From positions 2,565,501-2,629,500 of the forward strand of contig NZ_CP127247.1 of NCBI RefSeq assembly GCF_030285785.1: 64,000 nucleotides of DNA. The letters run 5' to 3'. Source of the stretch: Parasedimentitalea psychrophila (GTDB lineage: Bacteria > Pseudomonadota > Alphaproteobacteria > Rhodobacterales > Rhodobacteraceae). The translations under genes were made by a program, and so were the position numbers. This document shows, one piece after another, positions 1 through 12,511 of the stretch (within the stretch, counting starts at the first letter, position 1; every line of letters starts with the position of its first letter). A model generated the notes under the pieces. It had not been told where the DNA came from, searched no databases, and worked only from the letters and a program-made list of their open reading frames with translations.

Positions 1-662
1 CCGGCGCGGTGACCGATGCCACCGCAGATATTGCCATGACGCTGATGCTGATGTCGGCGCGCCGCGCCGGTGAGGGCGAGCGGCTGCTGCGCTCGGGGCA
101 GTGGCAGGGCTGGCATCCGACCCAATTGCTGGGCCTGCATCTGAGCGGCAAACAGGTTGGAATTGTGGGCATGGGGCGGATTGGCCAGGCGATTGCCCGG
201 CGCTGTCATTATGGCTTTGGTATGCGGGTGAGCTATCTGGCCCGCAGTGCCAAAGAGCTGGATTTTGCGGCTGACCGCGCTGCGAGCCTGATTGCCCTGG
301 CCTCTGAGGTGGACATTTTGGTTGTCGCGGTGCCCGGTGGCGCTGAAACGCGACATTTGATCAATGCGGAGGTACTGGAGGCCATGCAGCCAAGCGCCCA
401 TCTGATCAATATATCCCGGGGTGAGGTGATCGACGAGGCGGCGCTGATTGCCGCCTTGCAGGGCGGCCAGATTGGCGGCGCCGGTCTGGATGTCTATGAG
501 TTCGAACCGGTGGTGCCCCAGGCCTTGATGGTGTTGGACAATGTTAGTCTGTTGCCGCATCTGGGCACTGCAACACAAGAGGTGCGCAGCGACATGGGGC
601 ATATGGTGCTGGATAATGTCGCCGCCTTTGCCGCCGGGCGGGTGCTGCCCAATCCGGTCTGA
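1..662 (+). CDS. D-2-hydroxyacid dehydrogenase, C-terminal part (cut by window start)
   Basis: The reading frame is open from the first bases and ends with TGA. It carries the NAD-binding glycine motif VGMGRIGQA and the three family catalytic positions: Arg in NISRGEVID, Glu in LDVYEFEP and His in LPHLG. It is therefore the nucleotide-binding and distal catalytic part of a D-isomer-specific 2-hydroxyacid dehydrogenase, of the glyoxylate/hydroxypyruvate reductase type. These enzymes reduce 2-oxo acids to D-2-hydroxy acids with NAD(P)H in the cytosol. The GTG at base 9 is unlikely to be the true start, because the region just before VTDATADIA is normally internal. The exact substrate cannot be read from the sequence. 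Confidence 0.85.
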   Translation, partial: GAVTDATADIAMTLMLMSARRAGEGERLLRSGQWQGWHPTQLLGLHLSGKQVGIVGMGRIGQAIARRCHYGFGMRVSYLARSAKELDFAADRAASLIALASEVDILVVAVPGGAETRHLINAEVLEAMQPSAHLINISRGEVIDEAALIAALQGGQIGGAGLDVYEFEPVVPQALMVLDNVSLLPHLGTATQEVRSDMGHMVLDNVAAFAAGRVLPNPV

Positions 663-736
663 TCCGAGTTGGGGTGTTGGATTGGGGCGTTGGATTGGGG
701 CCTTTTTATAACGTCTCTGGGGGCGGCGTGGCGGGC

Positions 737-1339
737 TTATTTTTCCGCATGTCTGGGGGGGCGGTCGCCAACTGATTCGCGCCAGTGGCGGCGGCAGAGA
801 GACACATAGGTTTCATTGCCGCCGATCTGCACCTGCGCGCCCTTGGTGATGGCCTTGCCGTTTTCATCCTGGCGGATCACCATGGTGGCCTTGCGGCCAC
901 AGCGACAGATGGTGCGGACCTCGCGCATTTCGTCGGCCAGCGCCAGCAGCGCCGCCGAGCCGGGAAACAGCTGACCCTGAAAATCAACCCGCAGCCCGTA
1001 ACACAGTACCGGCAGGTTTAAATCATCGACCACACGGGCCAGCTGCCAGACCTGATCAGAGGACATAAACTGCGCCTCGTCGACAAAAACGCAGGCGATT
1101 TTTCCCTGCGCTATACGCGCAGTGACCATGGCGAACAGATCGTCTGCCGGCACAAACACATCCGCCTCGGCGCCAATGCCAATGCGCGACGCAATGCGAC
1201 CTGCGCCGGCACGGTCGTCAACCCGGGCGGTCAACAGGTAGGTGTCCATGTTGTTTTCGCGGTAATTGTGGGAGGCCTGAAGCAGCACTGTCGATTTGCC
1301 GGCGTTCATGGTTGAGTAGTTGAAGTAGAGTTTTGCCAT
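737..1339 (-). CDS. tdk: Thymidine kinase (type II)
   Basis: A 200-residue protein with the P-loop MNAGKST near the N-terminus, the DEAQF Walker B-like motif in the middle, and four zinc-ribbon cysteines (CRCGRK and later CRRHW are visible). The length is normal for the small tetrameric type II thymidine kinases. It phosphorylates thymidine with ATP in the pyrimidine salvage pathway. It converges with the upstream dehydrogenase. The start ATG lacks a clear Shine-Dalgarno sequence, but the N-terminus AKLYFNYSTMNAGKS is standard for the family. Confidence 0.95.
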   Translation of the reverse strand: MAKLYFNYSTMNAGKSTVLLQASHNYRENNMDTYLLTARVDDRAGAGRIASRIGIGAEADVFVPADDLFAMVTARIAQGKIACVFVDEAQFMSSDQVWQLARVVDDLNLPVLCYGLRVDFQGQLFPGSAALLALADEMREVRTICRCGRKATMVIRQDENGKAITKGAQVQIGGNETYVSLCRRHWRESVGDRPPRHAEK

Positions 1340-1713
1340 TTGCGAGGTTTAGCGTCTGGGGGGCAGGGTGGAAACCATTATTGCAGCGCAGCATCAAATT
1401 TTGCGCAGCCTATGACCCGGCAAATAAAGCGCCGCCTGTCTGCTTTTTCCATACCGGGCGGAACAGCCCTGGGGATGGATGGATAGAGACAATACAAGCG
1501 ACGCTTATGGCCGAAAATCGGCCAAGGATCAGGATGCTCACTCACTCCTGGTCCCCATTGGGTACCAAATGGGAAAATTCCACTATTATACTCTTTAAGG
1601 TCCCTGAAACCTGAGGGATAGCAAAGGTATTGCATTTCGAATAGAAGACGATAATGGGAAAAAGATCGGGTGGTTCCCCATGGAACGCCGGACTATAAGC
1701 CGGGGCGTGATTG
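1340..1713. other. Non-coding stretch between tdk and the HTH-like gene
   Basis: About 370 bases with no convincing gene. It is visibly more AT-rich than the surroundings in its second half. It should hold the promoters of the divergent tdk and downstream genes. TATTATACT near 1582 looks like a -10 element, but no -35 sits at proper spacing. Short complementary arms (TCCCT/AGGGA) lie near 1600-1616. No RNA gene or repeat was recognised. Confidence 0.4.
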
Positions 1714-2172
1714 ATGGCGGATATTGGAACTTATCTAAAAAAGCATACTGAAGCCCTCGTTAAGGATGTCGGGATCGAGGCAGCCTGCCAGATCACCGGG
1801 AAATCCAAGGCGACACTGGGGCGGTATTACTCGGACAATGTGGAACATGCGGACCGGTTTATGCCGGTCGATGCGGTGGCCAAGCTGGAGCAGGAATCGT
1901 CTTTTCCGCATGTGACATCCGGGCTGGCTGATCTCAAGAACATTGCCTTGTCCTATGACCACCGCAGGCCCAACGCGCCGAGCAGCGGTGGCGTCAATTC
2001 GGATGTCATTGCCCTGAGCCAGCGGTTCGCCATGCTGATGGGCGAATACCAGACTGCGATGGAGGACGGTATTATCACCGTCAATGAAGCCAAGCGGCTG
2101 CTGCGGGAAACGGTGAATTTGCAACATGTCCTGATCGACATGAAGCTGCATCTGGAAGAAGAGAGCGCCTGA
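1714..2172 (+). CDS. Unknown protein with helix-turn-helix-like N-terminus
   Basis: A 152-residue protein of unknown function. Residues 18-36 (GIEAACQITGKSKATLGRYY) read like a helix-turn-helix of the phage CII/Cox type. A linker rich in Pro, Ser and Gly follows, and then a helical C-terminus with many Leu and Glu (NEAKRLLRETVNLQHVL). ATG at 1714 is preferred over the TTG codon directly before it. The preceding 370 bases are unusually AT-rich. It could be a small transcription regulator or a domesticated phage protein. There are no integrase or structural phage genes nearby, so the phage link is only a guess from the motif style. Confidence 0.6.
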   Translation: MADIGTYLKKHTEALVKDVGIEAACQITGKSKATLGRYYSDNVEHADRFMPVDAVAKLEQESSFPHVTSGLADLKNIALSYDHRRPNAPSSGGVNSDVIALSQRFAMLMGEYQTAMEDGIITVNEAKRLLRETVNLQHVLIDMKLHLEEESA

Positions 2173-2220
2173 GGTCGCTGACCTGATCGGGCGGCCAGCT
2201 TGCGGCGGGCACGGCACGGG

Positions 2221-3345
2221 CTACCGGTGGCGGCGCAGGATCACCGAGCCGACCGAATAGCCGGCCCCGAAGGAGCAGATCAGACCGAGGTCGCCGGCGT
2301 CCAGATCGTCACTATGCTGCGAGAAGGCAATGATCGAGCCGGCTGAGGATGTATTGGCGTAATCCTGCAGGATATTGGGTTGCTCGTCGGGGTCCGGGCT
2401 GCGGCCCAGCACTTTTTTTCCAATGAAATCATTCATCGCCTTGTTGGCCTGATGCAGCCACAGCCGTTTCAGATCGGTGTTGGCGATGTGATTGTCTGCC
2501 AGATGAGCCGCGATGTGCTGGCTGACCATCGGCAGCACTTCCTTGAACACTTTGCGGCCGTTCTGCATGAACTGCATGTCGCGGCGATCCTTGACCCCGT
2601 CGGGGCGCGAGCGGCGCAGGTAGCCGTTGTTGTTGCGGATATTATTGGAAAACTGAGTGGCGCAGCGGGTCGAGAGGATCTCGAAATGGGCGCCAGTGGC
2701 GTCCTCCTGGCGGGTGATCAGGGTGGCGGTGGCGACGTCGCCAAAGATGAAATGGCAGTCGCGGTCACGCCATTCCAGGTGGCCCGAGCAGATCTCGGGG
2801 TTGACCACCAGCGCGGTGCGGACCGAGCCCGCGCGCACCATGTCGGCGGCGGCCTGAATGCCAAATGTCGCCGAGGAGCAGGCGACGTTCATGTCAAAGG
2901 CAAAGCCCTGAGCGCCCAGCAGCTGCTGGATCTCGATCGCCACCGCCGGGTAAGCGCGTTCCAGATTTGAGGCGGCGCAGATCACCAGATCGACATCTGC
3001 CGCGCTGCGTCCCGCCTGCTCCAGCGCCTTATGAGCCGCATCCAGCGCCATTTCGGCCATGATCGAGGGCTCATCGTCGCGGCGCTGGCGCAGTTGCGGG
3101 TACATGATGTCGGGGTTCAGAATGCCGGTCTTGTCCATCACATAGCGCTGTTCGATGCCGCTGGCCTTGAGGATGAATTCCACCGAGGACTGCGCCATCG
3201 GTTCCATCTCACCGGCGGCTATGGCCTTGGCGTTTTCACCGTTGATGCGGTCGGCATAGGCGTTGAAGGCCTGTACCAGTTCGGCGTTGGTGATGATGTG
3301 AGGCGGGGTGAAGACCCCGGTACCGGTAATGGCGGGCGTGTGCAT
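2221..3345 (-). CDS. Beta-ketoacyl-ACP synthase III-like enzyme
   Basis: A 374-residue thiolase-fold enzyme. The active-site Cys lies in NVACSSATFG, the His in LHQAN and the Asn in YANTSSAGS, the KAS III triad in family order. Family members condense an acyl-CoA with malonyl-ACP to start or extend fatty acid synthesis. The overall sequence recalls the beta-ketodecanoyl-ACP synthase subgroup (Pseudomonas PA3286 type) rather than housekeeping FabH, and it is longer than FabH (about 320 residues). ATG at 3345 was chosen because GGAG sits 9 bases upstream. A longer frame from a TTG at 3408 lacks a ribosome-binding site. It stands alone, without other fab genes. Confidence 0.85.
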   Translation of the reverse strand: MHTPAITGTGVFTPPHIITNAELVQAFNAYADRINGENAKAIAAGEMEPMAQSSVEFILKASGIEQRYVMDKTGILNPDIMYPQLRQRRDDEPSIMAEMALDAAHKALEQAGRSAADVDLVICAASNLERAYPAVAIEIQQLLGAQGFAFDMNVACSSATFGIQAAADMVRAGSVRTALVVNPEICSGHLEWRDRDCHFIFGDVATATLITRQEDATGAHFEILSTRCATQFSNNIRNNNGYLRRSRPDGVKDRRDMQFMQNGRKVFKEVLPMVSQHIAAHLADNHIANTDLKRLWLHQANKAMNDFIGKKVLGRSPDPDEQPNILQDYANTSSAGSIIAFSQHSDDLDAGDLGLICSFGAGYSVGSVILRRHR

Positions 3346-3451
3346 GGGCTTTGGCTCCGGGTTTTTCACGGTGCCTGTGATTTGGTCATTTTCAGGGAGG
3401 GAGGTCAAGGTGGAGGCTGGGTGCCGCAGGGGCAGGTGGCCGGGGCAGGTG

Positions 3452-3499
3452 GCCGGGGCGCTGCCCCGGACCCCGAGGTATTTTTAACAAGAAGAAGAG
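3452..3499 (+). repeat. Dispersed intergenic repeat, family A, copy 1
   Basis: A self-complementary head (CCGGGGCGCTGCCCCGG) is followed by ACCCCGAGGTATTTTT and the tail AACAAGAAGAAGA. Related copies occur at 26100, 36967, 38504 (reverse), 46491 (reverse) and 17013 (reverse). The hairpin followed by a T run suggests terminator-like behaviour. Confidence 0.7.
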
Positions 3500-3582
3500 A
3501 GCATTCCGCAGCTTTGCGGCTTTGGCCTGAAGATCCGCAGGTCAGGTGCTGCCGGGTGGGTATTGGCCTGAAGACGGCAATG

Positions 3583-3610
3583 AAAAACCCCGGCCACTTG
3601 GACCGGGGTT
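3583..3610 (-). terminator. Rho-independent terminator of carB
   Basis: On the minus strand, AACCCCGG and CCGGGGTT form an 8-bp stem with a short loop, followed by a T run (TTTTTCATT). It lies about 75 bases after the carB stop codon. Confidence 0.75.
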
Positions 3611-3684
3611 CTTTGGTTCTAACATCCGGGGCTCCGCCCGTTCGGCGCTGACAACAGTCTGCCAGACTGTTTTCCGGGCGCGCC

Positions 3685-7044
<3,360 letters not shown>

Positions 7045-7229
7045 GGCCATATTCCTTTGATGTGCGCGAGTCGTGGCGCCCCCAAAGCGCCAAATTGTCA
7101 TGGGTTATAGGCCCCGCGAGGAAAGGTGCAAGGGGGATCGGAACTGAGTTCAAAAATGCCGCAAAAATCGCTTTTGTTCGCATAGTGAACGTCTATATAG
7201 CCGATTATCGACACATGGAGTAAGCCAAA

Positions 7230-8363
7230 GTGCGCATCCGCTTTGATCAGGGGCCCAAGGGGGCGGGGACTTGTTTTGCTTCCCCACAGCGGGTGATCCG
7301 GGCGGATCAGCCGCATCAGGTGCCAGCGGCGCTAGCGGATCTGGATGCCATGCGCGCCGCCGGCAAGTGGCTGGCAGGCTATGCCAGCTACGAGCTGGGA
7401 TATGCGCTGGAGCCGAAGCTGGCAGAGCTGATGCCCGCCGATCGGCGACTGCCGTTGATTTGTTTTGGTGTCTATGATGCTCCCGTGGGGAGGGTCAGGC
7501 GCTGCCTTGCAGTGCCGGGCGAAGTGGGATTGCAGCGGCTGACGCCGCGTTGGGATTTTGACCGCTATGCCACCGCCTTTGCGCAGGTGAAGCAAGCCAT
7601 CGGCGCCGGCGATATCTATCAGGCCAATCTGACCTTTCCGCTGGATGCGGTGGTTTTGGGCGACAGCGACGCCCTTTATGCGGCGCTGATGGATGTTCAG
7701 CCGGTGGGGCATGGGGTTCTGGTCGAGCAGGATGATCTGCCAGATCTGCTGTCCCGCTCGCCGGAATTGTTTTTCCGCACCGATGCGGACGGCATGATTG
7801 AAACCCGGCCGATGAAGGGCACCCAGCCGCGCAGCGCTGATCCGGTTGAGGATGCCGCCCGGCGGGATTTTCTGCAGCGCGATGAAAAGAACCGCGCCGA
7901 GAACCTGATGATCGTCGATCTGCTGCGCAATGATATCAGCCGGGTGGCACAGACCGGGTCGGTCTCTGTGCCTGAGCTGTTTGCGGTCGAGACCTACGCG
8001 ACGGTGCATCAGATGGTGTCGACGGTGCGGGCGCAGTTGCGGCCCGGTGTTGGGCTGGGTGATATCCTGACGGCGCTGTTCCCCTGCGGCTCAATCACCG
8101 GGGCGCCGAAAATCAGTGCCATGCAGATCCTGGCCGATTTGGAACCCGACCCGCGCGAGATCTATTGCGGCACCATTGGCTGGGCCGCCCCGGATGGGCG
8201 CTCCTGTTTCAATGTGGCGATCCGCACCCTGATGGTCGAGAGCGGCAAGGCCACACTAAATGTCGGCGGCGGCGTGGTCTGGGACAGCACCGCCGAATCC
8301 GAGTATGAGGAGGCCCTATGGAAAACCAGATTTGCCCGCCAGATGACCCCGACTTTCGCCTGA
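7230..8363 (+). CDS. pabB: Aminodeoxychorismate synthase component I
   Basis: A 377-residue chorismate-binding enzyme with family signatures GAGDIYQANLTFPL, TRPMKGTQPR and CGSITGAPK. With a glutamine amidotransferase (PabA, not seen here) it converts chorismate to 4-amino-4-deoxychorismate for folate synthesis. It is shorter than E. coli PabB (453 residues), as in the compact alphaproteobacterial form. The start is GTG with GGAG about 11 bases upstream. Its 3' end overlaps pabC by 46 bases in another frame, which implies translational coupling and a two-gene p-aminobenzoate operon. It is divergent from carB. Confidence 0.93.
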   Translation: MRIRFDQGPKGAGTCFASPQRVIRADQPHQVPAALADLDAMRAAGKWLAGYASYELGYALEPKLAELMPADRRLPLICFGVYDAPVGRVRRCLAVPGEVGLQRLTPRWDFDRYATAFAQVKQAIGAGDIYQANLTFPLDAVVLGDSDALYAALMDVQPVGHGVLVEQDDLPDLLSRSPELFFRTDADGMIETRPMKGTQPRSADPVEDAARRDFLQRDEKNRAENLMIVDLLRNDISRVAQTGSVSVPELFAVETYATVHQMVSTVRAQLRPGVGLGDILTALFPCGSITGAPKISAMQILADLEPDPREIYCGTIGWAAPDGRSCFNVAIRTLMVESGKATLNVGGGVVWDSTAESEYEEALWKTRFARQMTPTFA

Positions 8364-8989
8364 TTGAGACCTTTGGCTATTGCCCTGATCAGGGCATTGC
8401 CCGTGCCGCGCTGCATGTGCAGCGGCTACAGGCCTCGGCTGCCGCGCTGGGGTTTGATTTCGATCGGCGCGCGGTGGTGCAGCAGATGCAGGGGCTCACC
8501 TCAGATGTGCGCTTGCGCTGTCGGCTGACGCTGGGTCGGGCCGGGGATCTGCAGCTGACCACCGCGCCGATGCCCGCCAAACTGGAGCGGATGCGGTTTG
8601 TGATTGCCGCCACCCGGCTGCACTCGGATGATGCGCTGCTGCGCCATAAAACCACCCGTCGCGAGATCTTTGACCGGGCGCGGGCGGCCCTGCCCAGGGG
8701 CATAGATGAGGCTGCCTTTCTGAATGAGCGGGATGAGGTATGCGAGGGGACGATCACCAATATCGTGATCACCACGCATGACGGCGACCAGTTGACGCCG
8801 CCGCTGACCTCGGGCTGTTTGCCGGGGGTCTATCGGCAGAGCCAGCTGAATATGGGCGGGCTGCGCGAGGCTGTTTTGACCCTTGCGGATCTGAAACAGG
8901 CCCACAGTATCTACCTGGTCAACGCGCTGCGCGGGGCAACCCAGGCGATTTGGGCGCCTCAGTGCAGTCAATTCGCCCAGTTTGCTTGA
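8318..8989 (+). CDS. pabC: Aminodeoxychorismate lyase, aminotransferase class IV
   Basis: A 223-residue fold-type IV PLP enzyme. The Lys in [11 protein letters not shown] is the expected Schiff-base residue, [13 protein letters not shown] is the family hallmark, and [10 protein letters not shown] precedes the C-terminal domain. It cleaves aminodeoxychorismate to p-aminobenzoate and pyruvate, the step after PabB. It starts inside pabB. A branched-chain or D-amino acid aminotransferase role is possible for the fold, but the pabB overlap decides for PabC. Confidence 0.9.
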   Translation: MENQICPPDDPDFRLIETFGYCPDQGIARAALHVQRLQASAAALGFDFDRRAVVQQMQGLTSDVRLRCRLTLGRAGDLQLTTAPMPAKLERMRFVIAATRLHSDDALLRHKTTRREIFDRARAALPRGIDEAAFLNERDEVCEGTITNIVITTHDGDQLTPPLTSGCLPGVYRQSQLNMGGLREAVLTLADLKQAHSIYLVNALRGATQAIWAPQCSQFAQFA

Positions 8990-9014
8990 CAATAGCGTCG
9001 CAACCCTGTGTATC
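8986..9014 (+). promoter_or_regulatory. Possible aspS promoter
   Basis: A perfect TTGACA (8986-8991) is followed after 17 bases by TGTATC, a weak -10. It overlaps the pabC stop codon and lies about 60 bases before the aspS start. A strong -35 with a poor -10 is common in this group, but nothing else supports the site. Confidence 0.35.
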
Positions 9015-9071
9015 GGCCCGGACGAATTCCGCGCTTTGCAGCGCCGATCCCGAGTGACGAAAGGTCAAATC

Positions 9072-10925
9072 ATGCACGCCTATCGCAGCCATACCTGCGC
9101 CACCCTGACTGCTGCCAATGTCGGCGAAACCGTTCGCCTGTCCGGTTGGGTCCATCGTGTCCGCGATCATGGCGGCTTGCTGTTCATCGATCTGCGCGAC
9201 CACTACGGTATCACCCAGATCATCGCCGACCCCGACAGCCCGGTGTTTGCCGAGCTGGAAAAGCTGCGCTCGGAGTGGTGTATCCGGATCGACGGCACCG
9301 TGATGGCGCGCGACGAGAGCCTGATCAACAAGGCGATCCCAACCGGCGAGGTTGAGGTGTTCATTCGCGATCTCGAGGTGCTGGGCAAATCCGAAGAGCT
9401 GCCGCTGATGGTGTTCGGCGATCAGGAATACCCGGAAGAAACCCGCCTGAAGTACCGCTATCTGGACCTGCGCCGCGAGGCGATGCAGGACAACATGAAG
9501 CTGCGCTCGGACGTTGTCACCTCGATGCGCAAGCGCATGTGGGCAAAAGACTTCCGCGAGTATCAAACTCCGATCATCACCGCATCCAGCCCCGAAGGCG
9601 CGCGTGACTTTCTGGTGCCATCGCGTCAGCATCCCGGCAAGTTCTACGCGCTGCCACAGGCACCGCAGCAGTTCAAACAGCTGATGATGGTGGCCGGCTT
9701 TGATAAGTATTTCCAGATCGCGCCCTGTTTCCGCGACGAAGACCCGCGCGCCGACCGCTCGCCCACCGATTTCTACCAGCTTGATCTAGAGATGTCCTTT
9801 GTCACCCAGCAGGACGTGTTCGACACCATCCAGCCGGTGCTGCAGGGCGTGTTCGAAGAGTTCGGCAAGGGCCGCAAGGTCGATGATGTCTGGCCGCAGA
9901 TCTCGTACAAGGACGCGGCGCTGTGGTATGGCACCGACAAGCCAGACCTGCGCAACCCGATCAAGATGCAGGTGGTCTCGGATCACTTCCGTGGTTCCGG
10001 CTTTGCCATCTTCGCCAGCCTGCTGGAGAATGCGGGCACCGAGATCCGTGCCATCCCGGCCCCCAAAGGCGGCAGCCGCAAGTTCTGTGACCGGATGAAC
10101 AAATTCGCTCAGGGCGAAGGTCTGCCGGGCATGGGCTATATCTTCTGGCGCAAGCAGTCGGCGGATTCCATTGCGCAAGAGCGCGGGATCACCGTTAAAG
10201 ACGTCAACGCTATGGTCAAAGCGGGCGAGATCGTTCTGGGCAATGAGGCCGCAGGCCCACTGGCCAAAAACATCGGGCCTGAGCGCACCGAAGCGATCCG
10301 GCAGCAGCTGGGTCTGGAAGTCGGCGATGCGGCCTTCTTCCTTGGTGGTAAGCCAAAAGCGTTTGAATCGGTTGCCGGCCGTGCCCGGACCGCCATTGGT
10401 GACGAGCTGGGTCTGACCGACAAAGACCGGTTTGCCTTTGCCTGGATCGTCGATTTCCCAATCTACGAAGCGGATGAAGAAACCGGCAAGATCGATTTTG
10501 AGCACAACCCGTTCTCGATGCCGCAGGGTGGCATGGACGCACTGCTGGGTGATCCGCTCAAGGTGCTGGGCTATCAGTATGATCTGGCCTGCAACGGCTA
10601 CGAGCTGGTGTCGGGCGCGATCCGGAATCACCGCCCGGAAATCATGTTCAAGGCGTTTGAAATTGCTGGCTACGGCAAAGACGAGGTCGAAAAACGCTTT
10701 GGCGGTATGGTCAACGCCTTTCAGTACGGTGCGCCGCCACACGGTGGTTGTGCCGCCGGTGTCGACCGTATCGTGATGCTGCTGGCAGACGAGGCCAACA
10801 TCCGCGAAGTGGTGATGTTCCCGATGAACCAGCGCGCCGAAGACCAGATGATGAACGCCCCCAGCGATCCGACCTCGGATCAGTTGATGGAACTGGGCCT
10901 GCGGCTGATCCCAAAGGATCAGTAA
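9072..10925 (+). CDS. aspS: Aspartyl-tRNA synthetase
   Basis: A 617-residue class II aminoacyl-tRNA synthetase. It has an N-terminal OB-fold anticodon-binding domain ([13 protein letters not shown]), motif 2 in [19 protein letters not shown], a GAD insertion domain in the middle, and motif 3 in [16 protein letters not shown]. It charges tRNA-Asp, or also tRNA-Asn if the organism uses the transamidation route, which this window cannot tell. ATG at 9072 has AAAGG 9 bases upstream. The frame extends 30 codons further upstream, but that part is unlike the family. A strong terminator follows. Confidence 0.97.
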   Translation: MHAYRSHTCATLTAANVGETVRLSGWVHRVRDHGGLLFIDLRDHYGITQIIADPDSPVFAELEKLRSEWCIRIDGTVMARDESLINKAIPTGEVEVFIRDLEVLGKSEELPLMVFGDQEYPEETRLKYRYLDLRREAMQDNMKLRSDVVTSMRKRMWAKDFREYQTPIITASSPEGARDFLVPSRQHPGKFYALPQAPQQFKQLMMVAGFDKYFQIAPCFRDEDPRADRSPTDFYQLDLEMSFVTQQDVFDTIQPVLQGVFEEFGKGRKVDDVWPQISYKDAALWYGTDKPDLRNPIKMQVVSDHFRGSGFAIFASLLENAGTEIRAIPAPKGGSRKFCDRMNKFAQGEGLPGMGYIFWRKQSADSIAQERGITVKDVNAMVKAGEIVLGNEAAGPLAKNIGPERTEAIRQQLGLEVGDAAFFLGGKPKAFESVAGRARTAIGDELGLTDKDRFAFAWIVDFPIYEADEETGKIDFEHNPFSMPQGGMDALLGDPLKVLGYQYDLACNGYELVSGAIRNHRPEIMFKAFEIAGYGKDEVEKRFGGMVNAFQYGAPPHGGCAAGVDRIVMLLADEANIREVVMFPMNQRAEDQMMNAPSDPTSDQLMELGLRLIPKDQ

Positions 10926-10950
10926 TCCTGCCCAAATGGACCAAACGAAC

Positions 10951-10979
10951 AAAGGCCCGGGGAATTCCCGGGCCTTTTT
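10951..10979 (+). terminator. Rho-independent terminator of aspS
   Basis: AAAGGCCCGGG and CCCGGGCCTTTTT flank a short GAATT loop. The GC-rich stem is followed by a T run, 26 bases after the aspS stop. Confidence 0.85.
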
Positions 10980-11113
10980 CATGGGCAAAGATAAGCCGAC
11001 CATAAAAAAACCGGCAGAATATGGGAAACTGCGCGTATAACCCTAAGTGATCCGTATCGGCGTTGATCAGGTCGGCTGAAGCACGGACGTTGATTGCTTG
11101 GGAGCAAACCCGA

Positions 11114-12496
11114 ATGTTTTCACCTGTGCTGGCAGAGATCCGGTTTGGCTGTGGATTGTCACCTGATCTGCAGCCCAAAGGCTCGGTCGAGGATATCCTG
11201 CACAGGCTTGCCGGTCCCGACCACATGGCTATAGCCCATCCGACCGCGGATTTCGACAGTTTCTGGCCTCAATCGACGGCGCTCAAGGCGCTTCGTCAAA
11301 AGCGGGGTCTCGCCGAGGGAACCGATGCCTATGACGATCTGAATGCTCAGTATAAAGCGATGCGACGAGAGGCCCGTTTTGAACACACCCGCTGGTTTGG
11401 CCAGATCATTCTGCGCCACAGCCAGACCGAAGACGGATTTCGCGAGAGATTGGCGCTGTTCTGGGGCGACCATTTTACCGCGCAGGGCAAAAGTGGCCTG
11501 GCGAAACGGATGGGTGCGCCATATGTGGATGCGGCGATCCGGCCCTATGTGTCAGGACGGTTTGCCGATCTGTTGATTTCGGCCGTCACCCATCCGCTGA
11601 TGTTACACTATCTGGACCAGCACAAATCTATTGGCCCCAATAGCCGGGTTGCAGAAAAATCCAGTGGGCAGAAGGGGTTGAACGAAAACCTGGCGCGTGA
11701 AGTGATGGAGCTTCATACATTGGGTGTCGGCGGGCCTTATACTCAGCGCGATGTACGGCAACTGGCGGAACTGTTCACCGGGCTTGGTTTCAAACCCAAA
11801 ACAGGGTTCCAGTTCAAACCCAACATGGCCGAGCCGGGGCCTGAGACGGTGCTGGGGACGGAATATGGCGGCGATCCGGCGCAGTTGGAGGCTATCCATA
11901 TGGTGCTTGCAGATCTGGCGCTACACCCGGCGACAGCCCAGCATGTTGCCCGCAAACTGGTGGTACACTTTGTCTCGGACAGGCCTGACCCGGTGCTGGT
12001 GGGCCACGTTGCAGCGCGGTTCCGTGACACCGATGGCGATCTGGCCCAGGTCTATGCAGCCCTGCTGGAACATCCTGCCGCCTGGCGCCCAGAGCTGCGC
12101 AATGTGAAGCCGCCACTGGATTTTATCGCCAGTGCCTGCCGCGCCCTGGCGCTGCGACCGGCGCATCTGAACCGAATGGCTCCCAAACGGCTTGCCAAAG
12201 GGTTGCTGCTGCCAATGGTGCTGATGGGGCAACCCTGGGAACGCTCAAATGGTCCCGATGGCTGGCCAGAAGAGGACGCGGCCTGGATCACGCCGCAGGG
12301 TCTGGCCGCCCGGATGCGCTGGGCCATGCTAGCCCCCCGACAGTTGGCTGGCCGATTGCCACCCCCCGAAAAATTTGTCGAGACCAGTCTGGGCGGTTAT
12401 GCCGATGGGCCGGTGCGGTTTGCGGCGCGCGCGGCGGAAACTCAGGCCGAGGCGATCGGACTGGTGCTGTCCTCTCCCGCCTTTCAGCGCCGTTAA
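11114..12496 (+). CDS. DUF1800 family protein
   Basis: A 460-residue protein recognised as DUF1800 by its central blocks WGDHFTAQGK and GLNENLAREVMELHTLGV, followed by YTQRDVRQLAELFTGLGF. The family has no established biochemical function. It is widely found next to DUF1501 genes, as here with a 15-base gap, so the two probably act together, perhaps at or outside the inner membrane. ATG at 11114 has GGGAG about 10 bases upstream. No clear signal peptide is visible, unlike its partner. Confidence 0.88.
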   Translation: MFSPVLAEIRFGCGLSPDLQPKGSVEDILHRLAGPDHMAIAHPTADFDSFWPQSTALKALRQKRGLAEGTDAYDDLNAQYKAMRREARFEHTRWFGQIILRHSQTEDGFRERLALFWGDHFTAQGKSGLAKRMGAPYVDAAIRPYVSGRFADLLISAVTHPLMLHYLDQHKSIGPNSRVAEKSSGQKGLNENLAREVMELHTLGVGGPYTQRDVRQLAELFTGLGFKPKTGFQFKPNMAEPGPETVLGTEYGGDPAQLEAIHMVLADLALHPATAQHVARKLVVHFVSDRPDPVLVGHVAARFRDTDGDLAQVYAALLEHPAAWRPELRNVKPPLDFIASACRALALRPAHLNRMAPKRLAKGLLLPMVLMGQPWERSNGPDGWPEEDAAWITPQGLAARMRWAMLAPRQLAGRLPPPEKFVETSLGGYADGPVRFAARAAETQAEAIGLVLSSPAFQRR

Positions 12497-12511
12497 CAGG
12501 AGGGTAAATCG

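Larger units (their letters stand above)
3346..3684. other. Intergenic stretch with repeat and terminator
   Basis: About 340 bases between carB and the KAS III-like gene, both on the minus strand. It contains a copy of the dispersed GGGGC-hairpin/TATTTTT element (3452-3499) and the carB terminator (3583-3610). The rest shows no gene. Confidence 0.5.

Noticed and set aside
7176-7190. GTTC-N7-GAAC dyad between carB and pabB, possible LexA-type site
   Set aside because: The alphaproteobacterial SOS box is a direct repeat (GTTC-N7-GTTC or GAAC-N7-GAAC). This is an inverted arrangement in front of non-SOS genes.
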